NCBI RefSeq assembly: GCF_900177415.1
Contig: NZ_FXAF01000006.1
Span: 458,001 to 522,000, forward strand
Origin: Xaviernesmea oryzae
GTDB taxonomy: Bacteria > Pseudomonadota > Alphaproteobacteria > Rhizobiales > Rhizobiaceae
Length of the DNA stretch: 64,000 nucleotides
Direction: 5' to 3'
Translations under genes and position numbers: made by a program
In this document: positions 55,299-64,000 of the stretch, one piece after another
Numbering within the stretch: the stretch's first letter is position 1
Layout of the letters: every line of letters starts with the position of its first letter
Notes under the pieces: generated by a model
The model's input: the letters and a program-made list of their open reading frames with translations, nothing else
Database searches by the model: none
Told to the model about the DNA's origin: nothing

Positions 55299-55904
55299 CT
55301 AGATCGCCGTCCTGGCCCGCAACGCCGCCGTCAGCGTTCCCTCGTCGAGATAGTCGAGCTCGCCGCCGACGGGCACGCCATGCGCCAGCCGGGTGATCTT
55401 TACATCGATGCCGGAAAGCTGGTCGGTGATGTAATGCGCCGTCGTCTGGCCCTCGACCGTCGCATTGACCGCGATGATGATCTCCCGGATGCCGCCCTCG
55501 TTGACCCGATCGATCAGCCCGCGGATGTTCAGGTCGTCGGGGCCGATGCCGTCGAGCGGCGAGAGTGTACCGCCGAGCACGTGGTAGGCGGCATTCATCG
55601 CCCCCGCCCGTTCCAGCGCCCAGAGGTCGGAAACATCCTCCACGACGATCACCACAGACTGATCGCGGCGGATGTCGGTGCAGACGGTGCAGGGGTCGAC
55701 GGTATCGACATTGCCGCAGCGCGAGCAGACCTTCACCTTGTCATAGGCTTCGCCCATGGCATGCGACAGCGGACCGAGGAGCTGCTCCTTCTTCTTGATG
55801 AGATGCAGCGCCGCCCGGCGTGCGGAGCGGGGGCCAAGGCCCGGAACCTTCGCCAGAAGCTGGATGAGTTTTTCGATTTCGGGGCCGGTGACTCGCTTTG
55901 CCAT
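55299..55904 (-). CDS. recR: Recombination protein RecR
   Basis: 201 residues: helix-hairpin-helix [20 protein letters not shown], zinc finger [16 protein letters not shown], and Toprim [20 protein letters not shown]. Works with RecF/RecO in loading RecA at gaps. Usually directly after ybaB; here 1.4 kb separates them, occupied by the PagL-like and LysE genes. Confidence 0.97.
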   Translation of the reverse strand: MAKRVTGPEIEKLIQLLAKVPGLGPRSARRAALHLIKKKEQLLGPLSHAMGEAYDKVKVCSRCGNVDTVDPCTVCTDIRRDQSVVIVVEDVSDLWALERAGAMNAAYHVLGGTLSPLDGIGPDDLNIRGLIDRVNEGGIREIIIAVNATVEGQTTAHYITDQLSGIDVKITRLAHGVPVGGELDYLDEGTLTAALRARTAI

Positions 55905-56126
55905 GTTCTCCCTTTAGCCCATCCGTTAGGCAAACGGAAACGTCGAAAGGCTATCCAATGTGAAACTTCTTGCGGCCGGGCGACGCATGCCGAGCCAAAC
56001 TCGACCCAAAGAGAGCGAGGTCGGTTCGGCATATATGCGGCATCACGAAACCGTGATGGTTGGTGATGTGGCGGCATGCCTGCCAGGCCCTATACCGCCT
56101 GAATTGACGGCTATGCGGAACTTTGT

Positions 56127-56744
56127 ATGAGTTTTTTGAGACGCATCCCCCTCGGTCTTCTTTCCGGCGCGCTGATCGTGCAGATCGCGGCGGCAGGCAC
56201 CGTGTTCGCCCAGGGGACTGAAACCGATCCCGACCATTCGGTCTTTGTCTTTGGCGGCGCCATGGTAAACGGTGACATGGCGGAATCGGCCAATCCATTC
56301 GGTGTCGGTTACGAGGATCATCCGGTCTTCGGTCTCGGCTACCAGTTTTTCCCCTACAGCATCGGTTCGGTGAAGCTCGGTCTTGAAGCGGGCCTTGCCG
56401 GAAGGTTCGGCGGCAACGCCAATGCCGAGATATGGGGCGGCGTAGTCGGCCGTTACGACGCCATCGAAATAGCCAACACGCTTCGGATCATTCCATCCTT
56501 CACCTTCGGCTTGAGCCATGTGACCGAGACGATGGAGGGGCGGGAGCGCAAGAATGAGGAGGAGCGTAACGGCGATGCCAGCACGCTCTTCTATCTCGGC
56601 CCCGAACTGAGCTTCAGCTCCGTCTCCCGGCCGGACCTCGAAGTGTTCTGGCGCCTGCATCACCGTTCCGGAGCCTGGGGCACCCTGGGCGACATGCATG
56701 GCGGGTCCAACGCCAACGTCATCGGCGTCAGGTATAACTTCTAG
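56127..56744 (+). CDS. PagL-like outer-membrane acyloxyacyl hydrolase
   Basis: 205 residues with signal peptide (about 1-29, ending TVFAQ). The rest is a small beta-barrel pattern ending in the aromatic NANVIGVRYNF. HHRSG near residue 175 offers the His-x-Ser pair seen in lipid A 3-O-deacylase PagL. If active it would remodel lipid A. The third catalytic acidic residue is not clear, so it might be only a barrel relative. Convergent with the LysE gene; the two TAG stops overlap in CTAG. Confidence 0.65.
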   Translation: MSFLRRIPLGLLSGALIVQIAAAGTVFAQGTETDPDHSVFVFGGAMVNGDMAESANPFGVGYEDHPVFGLGYQFFPYSIGSVKLGLEAGLAGRFGGNANAEIWGGVVGRYDAIEIANTLRIIPSFTFGLSHVTETMEGRERKNEEERNGDASTLFYLGPELSFSSVSRPDLEVFWRLHHRSGAWGTLGDMHGGSNANVIGVRYNF

Positions 56745-57352
56745 CGTGCCGCGATCGCCGCTGCCGCGCCGGCCATCGTTCCGGCCGAGAGCCGGTTGGC
56801 GATCCTCACCGCCCGCGGGCTTTTGAGGAACTGCCGCGCCTTGGCGGCGAGCAGAACCCATGCGAGATCGACCACGACCAGCACGACGAACATCGCCGCG
56901 ACCAGTTCCAGCCAGCCGGTCAGCGTCACGCCGCCGAGATCGATGATCGAGGGAAGCAGTGCCACGTAGAACATCATGATCTTCGGATTGCCGAGCGTCA
57001 CGGTGAGCCCGGCGAAGAACATCTTCAACGCCGAGCGGCTTTCCGGCAGGTCCTCGCCGGGACCGGCAGGCTCGGCGAACCACATCTTCCAGGCGAGATA
57101 GAGAAGATAGGCGACGCCGATCCATTTGATCGCCACGAAGACGAGTTGAAAGCTCTCGGCGATCGCTGCAAGGCCCGCGACGGCAAACGATAGCCACACG
57201 GCCTCGCCCACCCACATGGCTGCCAGGAACGGCAGCACGTCGCGGTAACCCTTGGAGAGCACGCGGGCGACCAGCGCGGCGATGCTCGGCCCGGGCGAAC
57301 CGGCGGCGACGAACAGTGCAGCAGCAAAGACGAGTATCGACGTGAGCGTCAT
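56741..57352 (-). CDS. LysE/RhtB-family exporter
   Basis: 203 residues with six hydrophobic segments; LysE signature VAAGSPGPSIAALVARVLSK near residue 15 and TLGNPKIMMFYVALLPSI near 115. Exports amino acids or similar solutes. It lies between ybaB and recR on the same strand. Confidence 0.9.
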   Translation of the reverse strand: MTLTSILVFAAALFVAAGSPGPSIAALVARVLSKGYRDVLPFLAAMWVGEAVWLSFAVAGLAAIAESFQLVFVAIKWIGVAYLLYLAWKMWFAEPAGPGEDLPESRSALKMFFAGLTVTLGNPKIMMFYVALLPSIIDLGGVTLTGWLELVAAMFVVLVVVDLAWVLLAAKARQFLKSPRAVRIANRLSAGTMAGAAAAIAAR

Positions 57353-57383
57353 CGGAACCTCCCTATTCCGTCAGGCGGTGCGA

Positions 57384-57707
57384 TCAGAACGGCAGCTTCA
57401 TGCCGGGCGGGATCGGCAGCCCGGCGGTCAGTTCCTTGGTCTTTTCGGCGGTGATCGCCTCGGCGCGCTCCTTGGCCGCCTTGTGGGCCGCGACGATCAG
57501 ATCTTCGAGGATTTCGACGTCGTCCTCCTTGAAGAGCGAGGGGTCGATCTTAAGGCCGAGCATCTCGCCCTTGCCGTTGAGCCGCACGGTCACCAGGCCG
57601 CCGCCGGAAGTGCCCTCGACGTCGAGTGCGGCGATATCCGCCTGCATCTTCTCCATCTTGGCCTGCATTTCCTTGACCTTGCCCATCATGCCCATGATGT
57701 CGCGCAT
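57384..57707 (-). CDS. YbaB/EbfC nucleoid-associated protein
   Basis: 107 residues from ATG 57707; the long open frame further upstream is out of frame with dnaX and not real. [20 protein letters not shown] (coiled coil), [20 protein letters not shown] and [12 protein letters not shown] are family hallmarks. Forms DNA-binding dimers. Located 17 bases after dnaX, the conserved pair. Confidence 0.95.
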   Translation of the reverse strand: MRDIMGMMGKVKEMQAKMEKMQADIAALDVEGTSGGGLVTVRLNGKGEMLGLKIDPSLFKEDDVEILEDLIVAAHKAAKERAEAITAEKTKELTAGLPIPPGMKLPF

Positions 57708-57724
57708 CTTTTCAGTCCTCTTCT

Positions 57725-59617
57725 TTATAGTTCGATGTCGTCGCCGGGCAGGATATCGCCCTCGGCAGATTCCGCGGTTGCCGGCGCCGGCAGTTCCTCC
57801 GCCTCGTTTTCCTCTTCCGTGGCGCGGATTTTTACGTTGATGATCTTCGCGCCCGGAAACTGGGCGAGGATCGCCGCCACGTCGGGGTCGGCGCGCGCAT
57901 CGGTCTTTCGCTGTTCCTGGGCCTGTTCTTCCGCCTGGGCGAGCGTCGGCGCGCCCCGCTCGTTGGAGAGCGTCACCCACCACGTGATCCCGGTCCATTC
58001 CCTGAGCTTCGACGCAAGGTCGTTGACGATGGATTTCGGCGCATCGGGCTCGAGGTTGATTTCGAGCCGGCCCGGTTCGAGCTTGACCAGGTGGACGGAC
58101 TGACGAATGCGGGCGCGCAGTACCGGTTCGCGGTTCTTGGCGCAGAGATCGGCGATGTCGTCCAGCGACCGGACGGGAACCTTGGGCTCCGGTTGGGGCT
58201 CGGCTGCGGTCTGCATCGCCGGGCGTTCCAGCGTCTCCTTCGCGTCTTCGGGCGTCGGAACGGCGCGCAGCATGGCCGTCGGTCCGCCTGCCGGGAGGCG
58301 TGGCGCCGACATTTCCGTCCCGCGGGCGTTGACCGGCGATTGCGGCGGCGAGACCGGCCTGCCTCCACTCCCATTTCCGTTCGGAGCGGGCGTGCGCTGG
58401 CCGTCGCCATTCGCAAAATCCGCAAGCCGGCGCGCCGCGTCTTCCGGCGAGGGAAGATGGGCGGCATGGGTGAGCCGGATCAGCACCATTTCGGCCGCCC
58501 CTGCGGGCCGGGAGGAGTTTTCCGCTTCCGGAATGCCCTTGAGCAGCATCTGCCAGATGCGCGACAGCGTGCTGACAGCGACGCTGTCGGCGAATTCCCG
58601 GCCGCGCACGCGCTCCACTTCGCTGAGCGAGGGGTCGTTCGCCGCATCGGGAATGTATTTGAAACGGGTGACGAGATGGGTGAAATCGGCAAGGTCGGTC
58701 AGCACGACGACCGGATTGGCGCCGGCCTCGTATTGCGCGCCGAATTCGGAAAGCGCCGCGGTCACGTCGCCGCGCACGATGTGCTCGAAGAGATCGACGA
58801 TGCGGGCGCGGTCGGCAAGCCCCAGCATGCCGCGCACGGTCTCCGCGAGCACGCTGCCGCCGCCATGCGCGATCGACTGGTCGAGCAGCGAGAGCCCGTC
58901 GCGGGCGGACCCTTCCGCCGCGCGCGCGATCATCGCCAGCGCTTCCGGCTCGGCGGGAATGCCTTCCTTCTCCAGGATCGTGGTGAACAGGCCGACGAGG
59001 TCGGCGGCGCTGATGCGGCGCAGGTCGAACCGCTGGCAGCGGGAAAGCACGGTGATCGGAACCTTGCGGATTTCCGTCGTCGCGAAAATGAACTTCACAT
59101 GCTCCGGCGGCTCCTCGAGCGTCTTCAACAGGCCGTTGAAGGCCTGCGTCGAGAGCATGTGCACTTCGTCGATGATATAGACCTTGTAGCGCGCCGAGAC
59201 GGGACGGTAGCGCACCTGCTCGATGATCTCGCGGATGTCGTCGATGCCGGTATGGGATGCGGCGTCCATCTCGATGACGTCCACATGCCGGCCTTCCATG
59301 ATCGCCTGGCAGTGCTCGCCGGGGATGCGCAGGTCGATCGTCGGCTTGTCGATCTCGGGCGTCTTGTAGTTCAGCGCGCGGGCGAGGATGCGGGCGGTGG
59401 TCGTCTTGCCGACCCCGCGCACCCCGGTCAGCATGTAGGCCTGCGCGATGCGGCCGGTCTCGAAGGCGTTGGTGAGCGTCCTCACCATCGGCTCCTGGCC
59501 GACCATCAGGTCGGAAAAATCCTTGGGACGGTATTTGCGGGCAAGCACCCGGTATCCGTTGCCGCCGGAGATGTTGGAAGCGGGGGTGCTCGTCTGGGTG
59601 GGCCCGTTGTCGCTCAT
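57725..59617 (-). CDS. dnaX: DNA polymerase III subunit gamma/tau
   Basis: 630 residues. Clamp-loader AAA+ motifs: [20 protein letters not shown] (Walker A), [20 protein letters not shown] (Walker B), [22 protein letters not shown]. The zinc-finger cysteines of E. coli DnaX are mostly absent (one Cys in [11 protein letters not shown]). The tau-like C-terminal half binds polymerase. No A-run slippage site was noticed. Transcribed away from the 4.5S RNA gene, which reads in the same direction just upstream. Confidence 0.97.
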   Translation of the reverse strand: MSDNGPTQTSTPASNISGGNGYRVLARKYRPKDFSDLMVGQEPMVRTLTNAFETGRIAQAYMLTGVRGVGKTTTARILARALNYKTPEIDKPTIDLRIPGEHCQAIMEGRHVDVIEMDAASHTGIDDIREIIEQVRYRPVSARYKVYIIDEVHMLSTQAFNGLLKTLEEPPEHVKFIFATTEIRKVPITVLSRCQRFDLRRISAADLVGLFTTILEKEGIPAEPEALAMIARAAEGSARDGLSLLDQSIAHGGGSVLAETVRGMLGLADRARIVDLFEHIVRGDVTAALSEFGAQYEAGANPVVVLTDLADFTHLVTRFKYIPDAANDPSLSEVERVRGREFADSVAVSTLSRIWQMLLKGIPEAENSSRPAGAAEMVLIRLTHAAHLPSPEDAARRLADFANGDGQRTPAPNGNGSGGRPVSPPQSPVNARGTEMSAPRLPAGGPTAMLRAVPTPEDAKETLERPAMQTAAEPQPEPKVPVRSLDDIADLCAKNREPVLRARIRQSVHLVKLEPGRLEINLEPDAPKSIVNDLASKLREWTGITWWVTLSNERGAPTLAQAEEQAQEQRKTDARADPDVAAILAQFPGAKIINVKIRATEEENEAEELPAPATAESAEGDILPGDDIEL

Positions 59618-59695
59618 TCAGTCCTGCCAGCCTGCGCGGGCCATTCCAGCCACTTGACCGGACCGGAAGCTGACCAAGATGGTATCCAGTATTGA

Positions 59696-59794
59696 GGTGG
59701 GAGGCTGGCACGGCGACCCGTGCCGGGCTCGTTAGGGCTGCTTCCTTCCGGACCTGACCCGGTTGGCGAGTGGCTCGTCCACCACCAACCTCCC
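59696..59794 (-). ncRNA. ffs: Small signal recognition particle RNA (4.5S)
   Basis: The minus strand contains the universal SRP domain IV: CAGGTCCGGAAGGAAGCAGCC. The ends pair (GGGAGGTTGG with CCAGCCTCCC), giving an almost 100-nt hairpin of the short bacterial type. Position directly upstream of dnaX matches other rhizobia. Confidence 0.95.
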
Positions 59795-59800
59795 GCCGCA

Positions 59801-59829
59801 CATATCGGCAATAACGCTTCCAAATGCAA
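59801..59829 (-). promoter_or_regulatory. Promoter of the 4.5S RNA gene
   Basis: Minus strand -35 TTGCAT (59829-59824), 17-base spacer, -10 GATATG (59806-59801); the start falls at about 59794, exactly where the SRP RNA helix begins. Confidence 0.65.
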
Positions 59830-59880
59830 GCCAACCCTGTAAAAAACTGCTATCGATTACAAAAACACGGGAGGAAAAGC

Positions 59881-60285
59881 TTGAGCGATTTCGAACTGGA
59901 TGAGAGGCTCGCTCGGGATACCGACCTGGTGACGGTGCTCGGCCTGTGCGAGCTGCGCATCCTGAAGGACAGCCGCTGGCCCTGGCTGATGCTGGTGCCG
60001 CAGCGGAGCGGCAAGACCGAAATATTCGACCTCACCCCCCTCGACCAGGCGCTTTTGACCTTCGAGACGAACACGGTGGCGGCGGCGCTGAAGAAGGTCA
60101 CCGGTGCCACCAAGGTCAATGTGGGTGCGCTCGGCAACATCGTCCGCCAGCTGCATGTGCATATTGTCGCGCGGTTCGAAGGCGATCCGAACTGGCCCGG
60201 CCCCATCTGGGGCTTCGGTCAGGCGGTCCCCTATGACGAACAGCGGAAGCAGGATTTTCTCAAGAAACTCGTTGAAGCCCTCTGA
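59881..60285 (+). CDS. HIT-domain nucleotide hydrolase
   Basis: 134 residues from TTG 59881, preceded by GGGAGGAAAAGC; an ATG at 59824 in frame would overlap the 4.5S promoter and lacks a ribosome-binding site. The HIT motif is QLHVHIVAR, near residue 95. HIT proteins hydrolyse or transfer nucleotidyl groups. Two bases separate it from nudC, so the two are co-transcribed. Confidence 0.9.
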   Translation: MSDFELDERLARDTDLVTVLGLCELRILKDSRWPWLMLVPQRSGKTEIFDLTPLDQALLTFETNTVAAALKKVTGATKVNVGALGNIVRQLHVHIVARFEGDPNWPGPIWGFGQAVPYDEQRKQDFLKKLVEAL

Positions 60286-60287
60286 TC

Positions 60288-61265
60288 ATGACCAAGACCC
60301 TTTTCGAGACCGACGCCCCCCATCCCGAGCCCAGCAGCCTCACGGCCTTTTCCGCCAACAAGCTGGACCGGCAGGCCGAGTACCGCCAGGACGATTGCCT
60401 GGAGAAGGCGCTTGCGGTCGAGGGCACGCATATCTTCGCCTTCACCGGCAGCCGTCTGATCCTGAAGCATGACGGCCAGATCCTGGATCCGCTCTTCGCG
60501 CCCTATGAGCTTGCGGAACTGAAACCCGATTTCGACAACGCCATCCTGCTCGGCTACAAGGAAAACGGCGAGCCCCGCATTGCGGTGCCTGTCCTCATCC
60601 CGGCGGAGGAATTGGCAAGCCAGTACAAGCCGACGGAGGCGCGCGCGCTGTTCCGTGATTCGCTGATCGAAGGCGAACTGCAGGGCGAGATCGCCCAGGC
60701 CGTCGCGCTTTTGAACTGGAACGCCGCCAACAGGTTCTGCGGCAGATGCGGTTCTCCGACCGAATCGAAGATCGGCGGCTACAAGCGTCTCTGCACCAGT
60801 TGCCAGCACCAGATGTTCCCGCGCACCGACCCGGTGGTGATCATGCTGGCGGTCGACACCGAGCGCGATCGCTGCCTGCTCGGCCGCAGCCACCATTTCC
60901 AGGAGGGCATGTATTCCTGCCTCGCCGGCTTCGTGGAGCCCGGCGAGACGATCGAGAATGCCGTGCGCCGCGAGACCTTCGAAGAGTCCGGCATCGAGAT
61001 CGGCCGCGTGCGCTATCACGCCTCGCAGCCCTGGCCCATGCCCCATTCGCTGATGATCGGCTGTTATGCCGAGGCGGTCTCGACCGAGATCACGATCGAT
61101 CCGCAGGAAATGCAGGATGTGCGCTGGTTCGGACGCGCCGAGGCCGCCGCCATGCTGGATGCCGGCCCGGACAGTCCCTACTTCGCGCCGGTCAGGGGAG
61201 CGATCGCCCACCGCCTTCTGCGCGACTGGATCGAGTGGGGTGAGGAGCGGTCAGGCGCAGCCTGA
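60288..61265 (+). CDS. nudC: NADH pyrophosphatase NudC
   Basis: 325 residues. Zinc ribbon FCGRCGSPTES...LCTSCQHQ (about 148-172), Nudix box GFVEPGETIENAVRRETFEE with ESG, and the NudC-specific SQPWPMPHS. Hydrolyses NADH and removes NAD caps from RNA. The last codons and stop (SGAA) come from the first copy of an 80-bp tandem repeat, so the natural C terminus may have been altered by the duplication. Confidence 0.95.
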   Translation: MTKTLFETDAPHPEPSSLTAFSANKLDRQAEYRQDDCLEKALAVEGTHIFAFTGSRLILKHDGQILDPLFAPYELAELKPDFDNAILLGYKENGEPRIAVPVLIPAEELASQYKPTEARALFRDSLIEGELQGEIAQAVALLNWNAANRFCGRCGSPTESKIGGYKRLCTSCQHQMFPRTDPVVIMLAVDTERDRCLLGRSHHFQEGMYSCLAGFVEPGETIENAVRRETFEESGIEIGRVRYHASQPWPMPHSLMIGCYAEAVSTEITIDPQEMQDVRWFGRAEAAAMLDAGPDSPYFAPVRGAIAHRLLRDWIEWGEERSGAA

Positions 61266-61414
61266 GCAATCGATCCAGCGAATCGATTGCAGCGACGAAC
61301 GCCCTGAGCCTAAGCGAAGGGCCGGAAAGGTCAGGCGCAGCCTGAGCAATCGATCCAGTGAATCGATTGCAGCGACGAACGCCCTGAGCCCAAGCGAAGG
61401 GCTGGAAAGGTCAG
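61249..61414. repeat. 80-bp tandem duplication at the 3' end of nudC
   Basis: GGTCAGGCGCAGCCTGAG recurs at 61249 and 61329, a period of 80; the two copies differ at only three positions, and a third copy begins (GGTCAGG at 61409). Each unit contains the hairpin GCAATCGAT/ATCGATTGC. Copy 1 includes the nudC stop codon. Confidence 0.9.
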
Positions 61415-61453
61415 GCCAGGTGAGCTGTCGGGAAGGATACGGGATCAAGCATC

Positions 61454-62149
61454 ATGACCATCGCCCGCTCGGAGCGCCTGCTGGCCCTTCTCCAGACGCT
61501 CCGGCGCTACCGCCAGCCTGTCAGCGGCGCAAAGCTCGCCGCTGACACCGGTGTCAGCCTGCGCACGCTCTATCGGGATATCGCGAGCCTTCAGGCGCAG
61601 GGCGCCCCGATCGAAGGGGAGGCGGGGCTCGGCTATGTGCTGAGGCCGGGCTTCATGCTGCCGCCGATGATGTTTTCCGAGGAGGAGATCGAGGCGCTGG
61701 TGCTCGGCTCGCGCTGGGTGGCGAAGACCGCCGATCCGCGGCTTGCCGCCGGCGCTGTCGACGCGCTGGCCAAGATCGCCGTGGTGCTGCCGCCGGGCCT
61801 CAAGGAGGAACTGGACACCTCGACCTTGCTTGTCGGCGCGCCGCGCCGGCAGGAGGATAAAACCGATCTCGGCCTCATTCGCAAAGCGATCCGCGCGGAG
61901 CATGTTCTCGAACTCGTCTATGAAGACGAGAAGGGCGCCTTCACGACCCGCAAGGTCTGGCCCTTTGCCCTCGGCTTCTTCGATAATGTCCGGGTCATGG
62001 TCGCCTGGTGCGAACTCAGGCAGGATTTCCGGCATTTCCGCACCGATCGCATGGCCGCGGTCGTCCCGATGGGAAAACGCTATCCGCGTCGCCGGCCGGT
62101 GCTGCTCAAGGAATGGCGGGAAGCGCAGGGAATTCCGGTGCAGCCGTGA
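61454..62149 (+). CDS. YafY-type HTH/WYL transcriptional regulator
   Basis: 231 residues. N-terminal HTH_11 (SERLLALLQTLRRYRQPVSG, DTGVSLRTLYRDIASLQAQG), WYL domain with FALGFFDNVRVMVAWCELRQ and the Arg-rich FRHFRTDRM. Such regulators bind ligands through WYL. Located 69 bases before a VOC protein on the same strand, a pairing seen in other rhizobia, so it probably controls that gene. Confidence 0.9.
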   Translation: MTIARSERLLALLQTLRRYRQPVSGAKLAADTGVSLRTLYRDIASLQAQGAPIEGEAGLGYVLRPGFMLPPMMFSEEEIEALVLGSRWVAKTADPRLAAGAVDALAKIAVVLPPGLKEELDTSTLLVGAPRRQEDKTDLGLIRKAIRAEHVLELVYEDEKGAFTTRKVWPFALGFFDNVRVMVAWCELRQDFRHFRTDRMAAVVPMGKRYPRRRPVLLKEWREAQGIPVQP

Positions 62150-62218
62150 CGGCTGCTGCCGGAATCTGACAGTAGGGCGCGATAAGGTCGGTGCAGTCCC
62201 AAACAAAGGAGCACCGAT

Positions 62219-62587
62219 ATGGCAAACCCCAATCTCATTCTTCTTTATGTCGAAGACCCGGCGAAGAGCACGGCCTTCTATCGCGACCTGCTCGGCCGCG
62301 AGCCGGCGGTCGAGGCCCCGAACTTCGCCTCCTTCCCGCTCGGCGGCGGCTTTTTCCTCGGTCTGTGGCGCATCGCCAAGGTCGAGCCGGAGCTGGCCCG
62401 TTCCGGCAGCCGCAGCGAGATCGGCATCATGATCGGTGGCGAGGGTGCGGTCGCCGGACAATATCAAAAGTGGAAGACGGCCGGGCACCGGATCGCCCAG
62501 GAATTGACGACCCTCGACTTCGGTCCGACATTCGTGATCCTCGATCCGGACGGGCATCGAATCCGGGTTTGTGAGCCGGATAAGTAG
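62219..62587 (+). CDS. VOC-superfamily (glyoxalase-like) protein
   Basis: 122 residues with AAAGGAG before the ATG. One betaalphabetabetabeta repeat pair: ILLYVEDPAKSTAFYRDLLG at the start and FGPTFVILDPDGHRIRVCEP at the end. It lacks an obvious full metal triad, so it may be a binding/resistance protein rather than an enzyme. Likely target of the WYL regulator. Confidence 0.88.
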   Translation: MANPNLILLYVEDPAKSTAFYRDLLGREPAVEAPNFASFPLGGGFFLGLWRIAKVEPELARSGSRSEIGIMIGGEGAVAGQYQKWKTAGHRIAQELTTLDFGPTFVILDPDGHRIRVCEPDK

Positions 62588-62591
62588 TTTC

Positions 62592-62740
62592 TGCCCTCAC
62601 CCTCTCCGCACAGGCGGGAGAGGGGACGTGCCACCATATACCCTCTGAAAATGCAGAAGCGGGGGGTGAGGAAATGGTGCGTCATATATTCTTCTCCCCG
62701 CTTGCGGGGAGAAGGTGCCCGGCAGGGCGGATGAGGGGCA
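62592..62740. repeat. RIME-like repeat, copy 3
   Basis: Left hairpin CCCTCTCCGC...GCGGGAGAGGG, right hairpin CTTCTCCCCGCTTGCGGGGAGAAG, ending in GGATGAGGGG. It fills the gap between convergent VOC and pheA genes and stops two bases from the pheA stop, so it may terminate both. Confidence 0.78.
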
Positions 62741-62742
62741 AG

Positions 62743-63606
62743 TCACCCCTTCTGCAGCGCTCCGCGCATCGGATGGCCCTTATAGGTTCCCAGGATCCGC
62801 ACTTTTTCGGAGAAGAACCGCAGTTCCTCCAGCGCGCGGCGCACCGGCGGATCGTCCGGATGGCCCTCGATATCCGCATAGAACTGCGTCGCCACGAACT
62901 TGCCGCCGAGCTGATAGCTTTCCAGTTTCGTCATGTTGATGCCGTTGGTCGCAAAACCGCCCATCGCCTTGTAGAGCGCGGCCGGAATGTTGCGGACATT
63001 GAAGACGAACGTCGTGATGATCACGTCCGAAGGCTGGCTGCGCTGCACCCATTTCTCGTCGCGCGAGAGCACCACGAAGCGGGTGACGTTGTCGTCCCGG
63101 TCCTCGACGTTCTCCGCCAGGATTTCGAGGCCATAGAGATCGGCGGCAAGACGCGGGGCAAGCGCGGCCATCGTCCGGTCGCCCTTTTCCGCCACCATCT
63201 TCGCCGAGCCGGCCGTATCGCCGGCGACGACGGCCTTCCAGCCGTTCGACCGGATGATCTTGCGGCACTGGCCGAGCGCGTGGATATGGCTGTGGACGGT
63301 ACGGATCTCCTCGCGCGTCACGCCGGGCAGCACCATGAGCTGGAAGCGGATCGGCATGAAGTACTCGCCGACGATGTGCAGCCGCGATTCCGGCAGAAGG
63401 TGGTGGATATCGGCGACGCGGCCGGCGATCGTGTTCTCGATCGGGATCATCGCGAGATCGGCATCGCCGCTTTCGAGCGCCTGGAAGGCATCCTCGAAGG
63501 TCGGGCAGGGCAGCGGCTCCATGGTCGGAAACATGTCGCGGCAGGCCATGTCGGAATTGGCGCCGAAATCGCCCTGGAAGGCGATGCGATTGGTGAGAGC
63601 GTTCAT
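62743..63606 (-). CDS. pheA: Prephenate dehydratase
   Basis: 287 residues from ATG 63606 (GGATG upstream; ATG 63615 is in frame). Prephenate dehydratase domain: RIAFQGDFGANSDMACRDMF, IPIENTIAGRVADIHHLL, and the catalytic TRF in NVTRFVVLSRD. A C-terminal ACT domain (ESYQLGGKFVATQFYADIEG) provides Phe feedback control. Converts prephenate to phenylpyruvate. No chorismate mutase domain. Adjacent to kdsB, the usual rhizobial order. Confidence 0.96.
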   Translation of the reverse strand: MNALTNRIAFQGDFGANSDMACRDMFPTMEPLPCPTFEDAFQALESGDADLAMIPIENTIAGRVADIHHLLPESRLHIVGEYFMPIRFQLMVLPGVTREEIRTVHSHIHALGQCRKIIRSNGWKAVVAGDTAGSAKMVAEKGDRTMAALAPRLAADLYGLEILAENVEDRDDNVTRFVVLSRDEKWVQRSQPSDVIITTFVFNVRNIPAALYKAMGGFATNGINMTKLESYQLGGKFVATQFYADIEGHPDDPPVRRALEELRFFSEKVRILGTYKGHPMRGALQKG

Positions 63607-63618
63607 GGGAAACATCCG

Positions 63619-64000
63619 TTAAGAGGCACGGGCGGAGAGGATGGCGCGGGCCTTTTCGAGGTCGGCGGGAGTATCGACGCCGAGCGGCACCGAGTCAACG
63701 ATTTCGGCGTCGATGCGCATGCCCGCTTCCAGCGCCCGCAGTTGCTCGAGCGATTCGCGCTTTTCGAGCACGGAGGGCCCGAGCGAGACGAACTTTTCGA
63801 GCGCTGCCCGGCGATAAGCATAGAGGCCGATGTGATGATAGAGCGGGCCGTTGCCATAGGGCGCGGTCGCGCGGGTGAAGTAGAGCGCCTTCAACCGTGT
63901 GGCGGAAAGCGGCGAGCCGACGATCTTGACCACGTTCGGGTTGGTCTTTTCGTGCTCGTCGGTGATCTCGACGGTGAGCGTCGCGATATCGGTGGCGGGA
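63619..64000 (-). CDS. kdsB: 3-deoxy-manno-octulosonate cytidylyltransferase, 5' end outside window
   Basis: The visible C-terminal 126 residues read [20 protein letters not shown], then [43 protein letters not shown] and [15 protein letters not shown], all KdsB hallmarks. Activates Kdo as CMP-Kdo for LPS synthesis. The gene continues beyond base 64000. The stop lies 12 bases from the pheA start. Confidence 0.95.
   Translation of the reverse strand, partial: PATDIATLTVEITDEHEKTNPNVVKIVGSPLSATRLKALYFTRATAPYGNGPLYHHIGLYAYRRAALEKFVSLGPSVLEKRESLEQLRALEAGMRIDAEIVDSVPLGVDTPADLEKARAILSARAS

Noticed and set aside
57725..59617. Programmed frameshift in dnaX
   Set aside because: No A-rich slippery run followed by a stem was seen in the region where E. 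coli makes gamma.
61249..61414. CRISPR array
   Set aside because: Only two units with an 80-bp period and no unique spacers; a simple tandem duplication explains it.

Overview
The window reads as an ordinary, high-GC chromosomal segment of a Rhizobiaceae bacterium (Rhizobium, Sinorhizobium/Ensifer or Agrobacterium type). Evidence: the block FYDLN-acid protein / cmk / rpsA, the rimP-nusA-ylxR-infB operon, and the run recR / ybaB / dnaX / 4.5S RNA / HIT / nudC / pheA / kdsB; three RIME-like palindromic repeats; CTATAT-type -10 boxes; and a three-hairpin anti-Shine-Dalgarno sRNA of the alpha-r14 (NfeR1/cuckoo) type. No phage, plasmid, IS or CRISPR was seen.

Layout. 1-2201: membrane PQQ glucose dehydrogenase, cut by the window edge. 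2504-9601: a tripartite tricarboxylate transporter (tctCBA), a separate ABC-type periplasmic binding protein, a DUF1993 protein and the two-component pair TctD/TctE. 9604-20173: an amino-sugar catabolism and import locus. It has BadF-type kinase, GntR/UTRA repressor, SIS deaminase/isomerase and nagA on the minus strand, divergent from murQ, an ABC sugar importer and a Gfo/Idh oxidoreductase. An exact 14-bp inverted pair of putative operators sits between the arms. 20171-20443: a 273-bp inverted-repeat element that supplies the stop codons of both flanking genes. 20441-31784: a second ABC sugar importer with an argininosuccinate-lyase-like enzyme and a PfkB kinase embedded in the operon, divergent from a ROK regulator, an 800-residue PIG-L deacetylase and a DMT permease. 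This is the best candidate here for an undescribed catabolic pathway.

31863-41103: small membrane protein, tRNA-Ala(GGC), FYDLN-acid protein, a PaiB-like flavoprotein at the place where aroA is expected, cmk, rpsA, two uncharacterised low-complexity proteins, DUF817, RNase D and the sRNA. 41243-46001: malate/lactate dehydrogenase-like gene, exbB-exbD-tonB and kduD. 46065-52059: infB, ylxR, nusA and rimP, read from a promoter followed by a leader terminator (possible attenuator). 52153-64000: MFS exporter, MltB-type transglycosylase whose start lies in a repeat, recR, PagL-like protein, LysE exporter, ybaB, dnaX, 4.5S RNA, HIT, nudC (3' end inside an 80-bp tandem repeat), WYL regulator with VOC protein, pheA and partial kdsB.

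Functionally, the amino-sugar locus forms a coherent route in which imported MurNAc/GlcNAc is phosphorylated, the lactyl ether removed by MurQ, the acetyl group by NagA and the amine by the SIS enzyme. The second sugar locus suggests cleavage of an N-substituted aspartate-like substrate followed by phosphorylation of the sugar part; this is inference from gene content. All calls come from reading the sequence; no database search was run.
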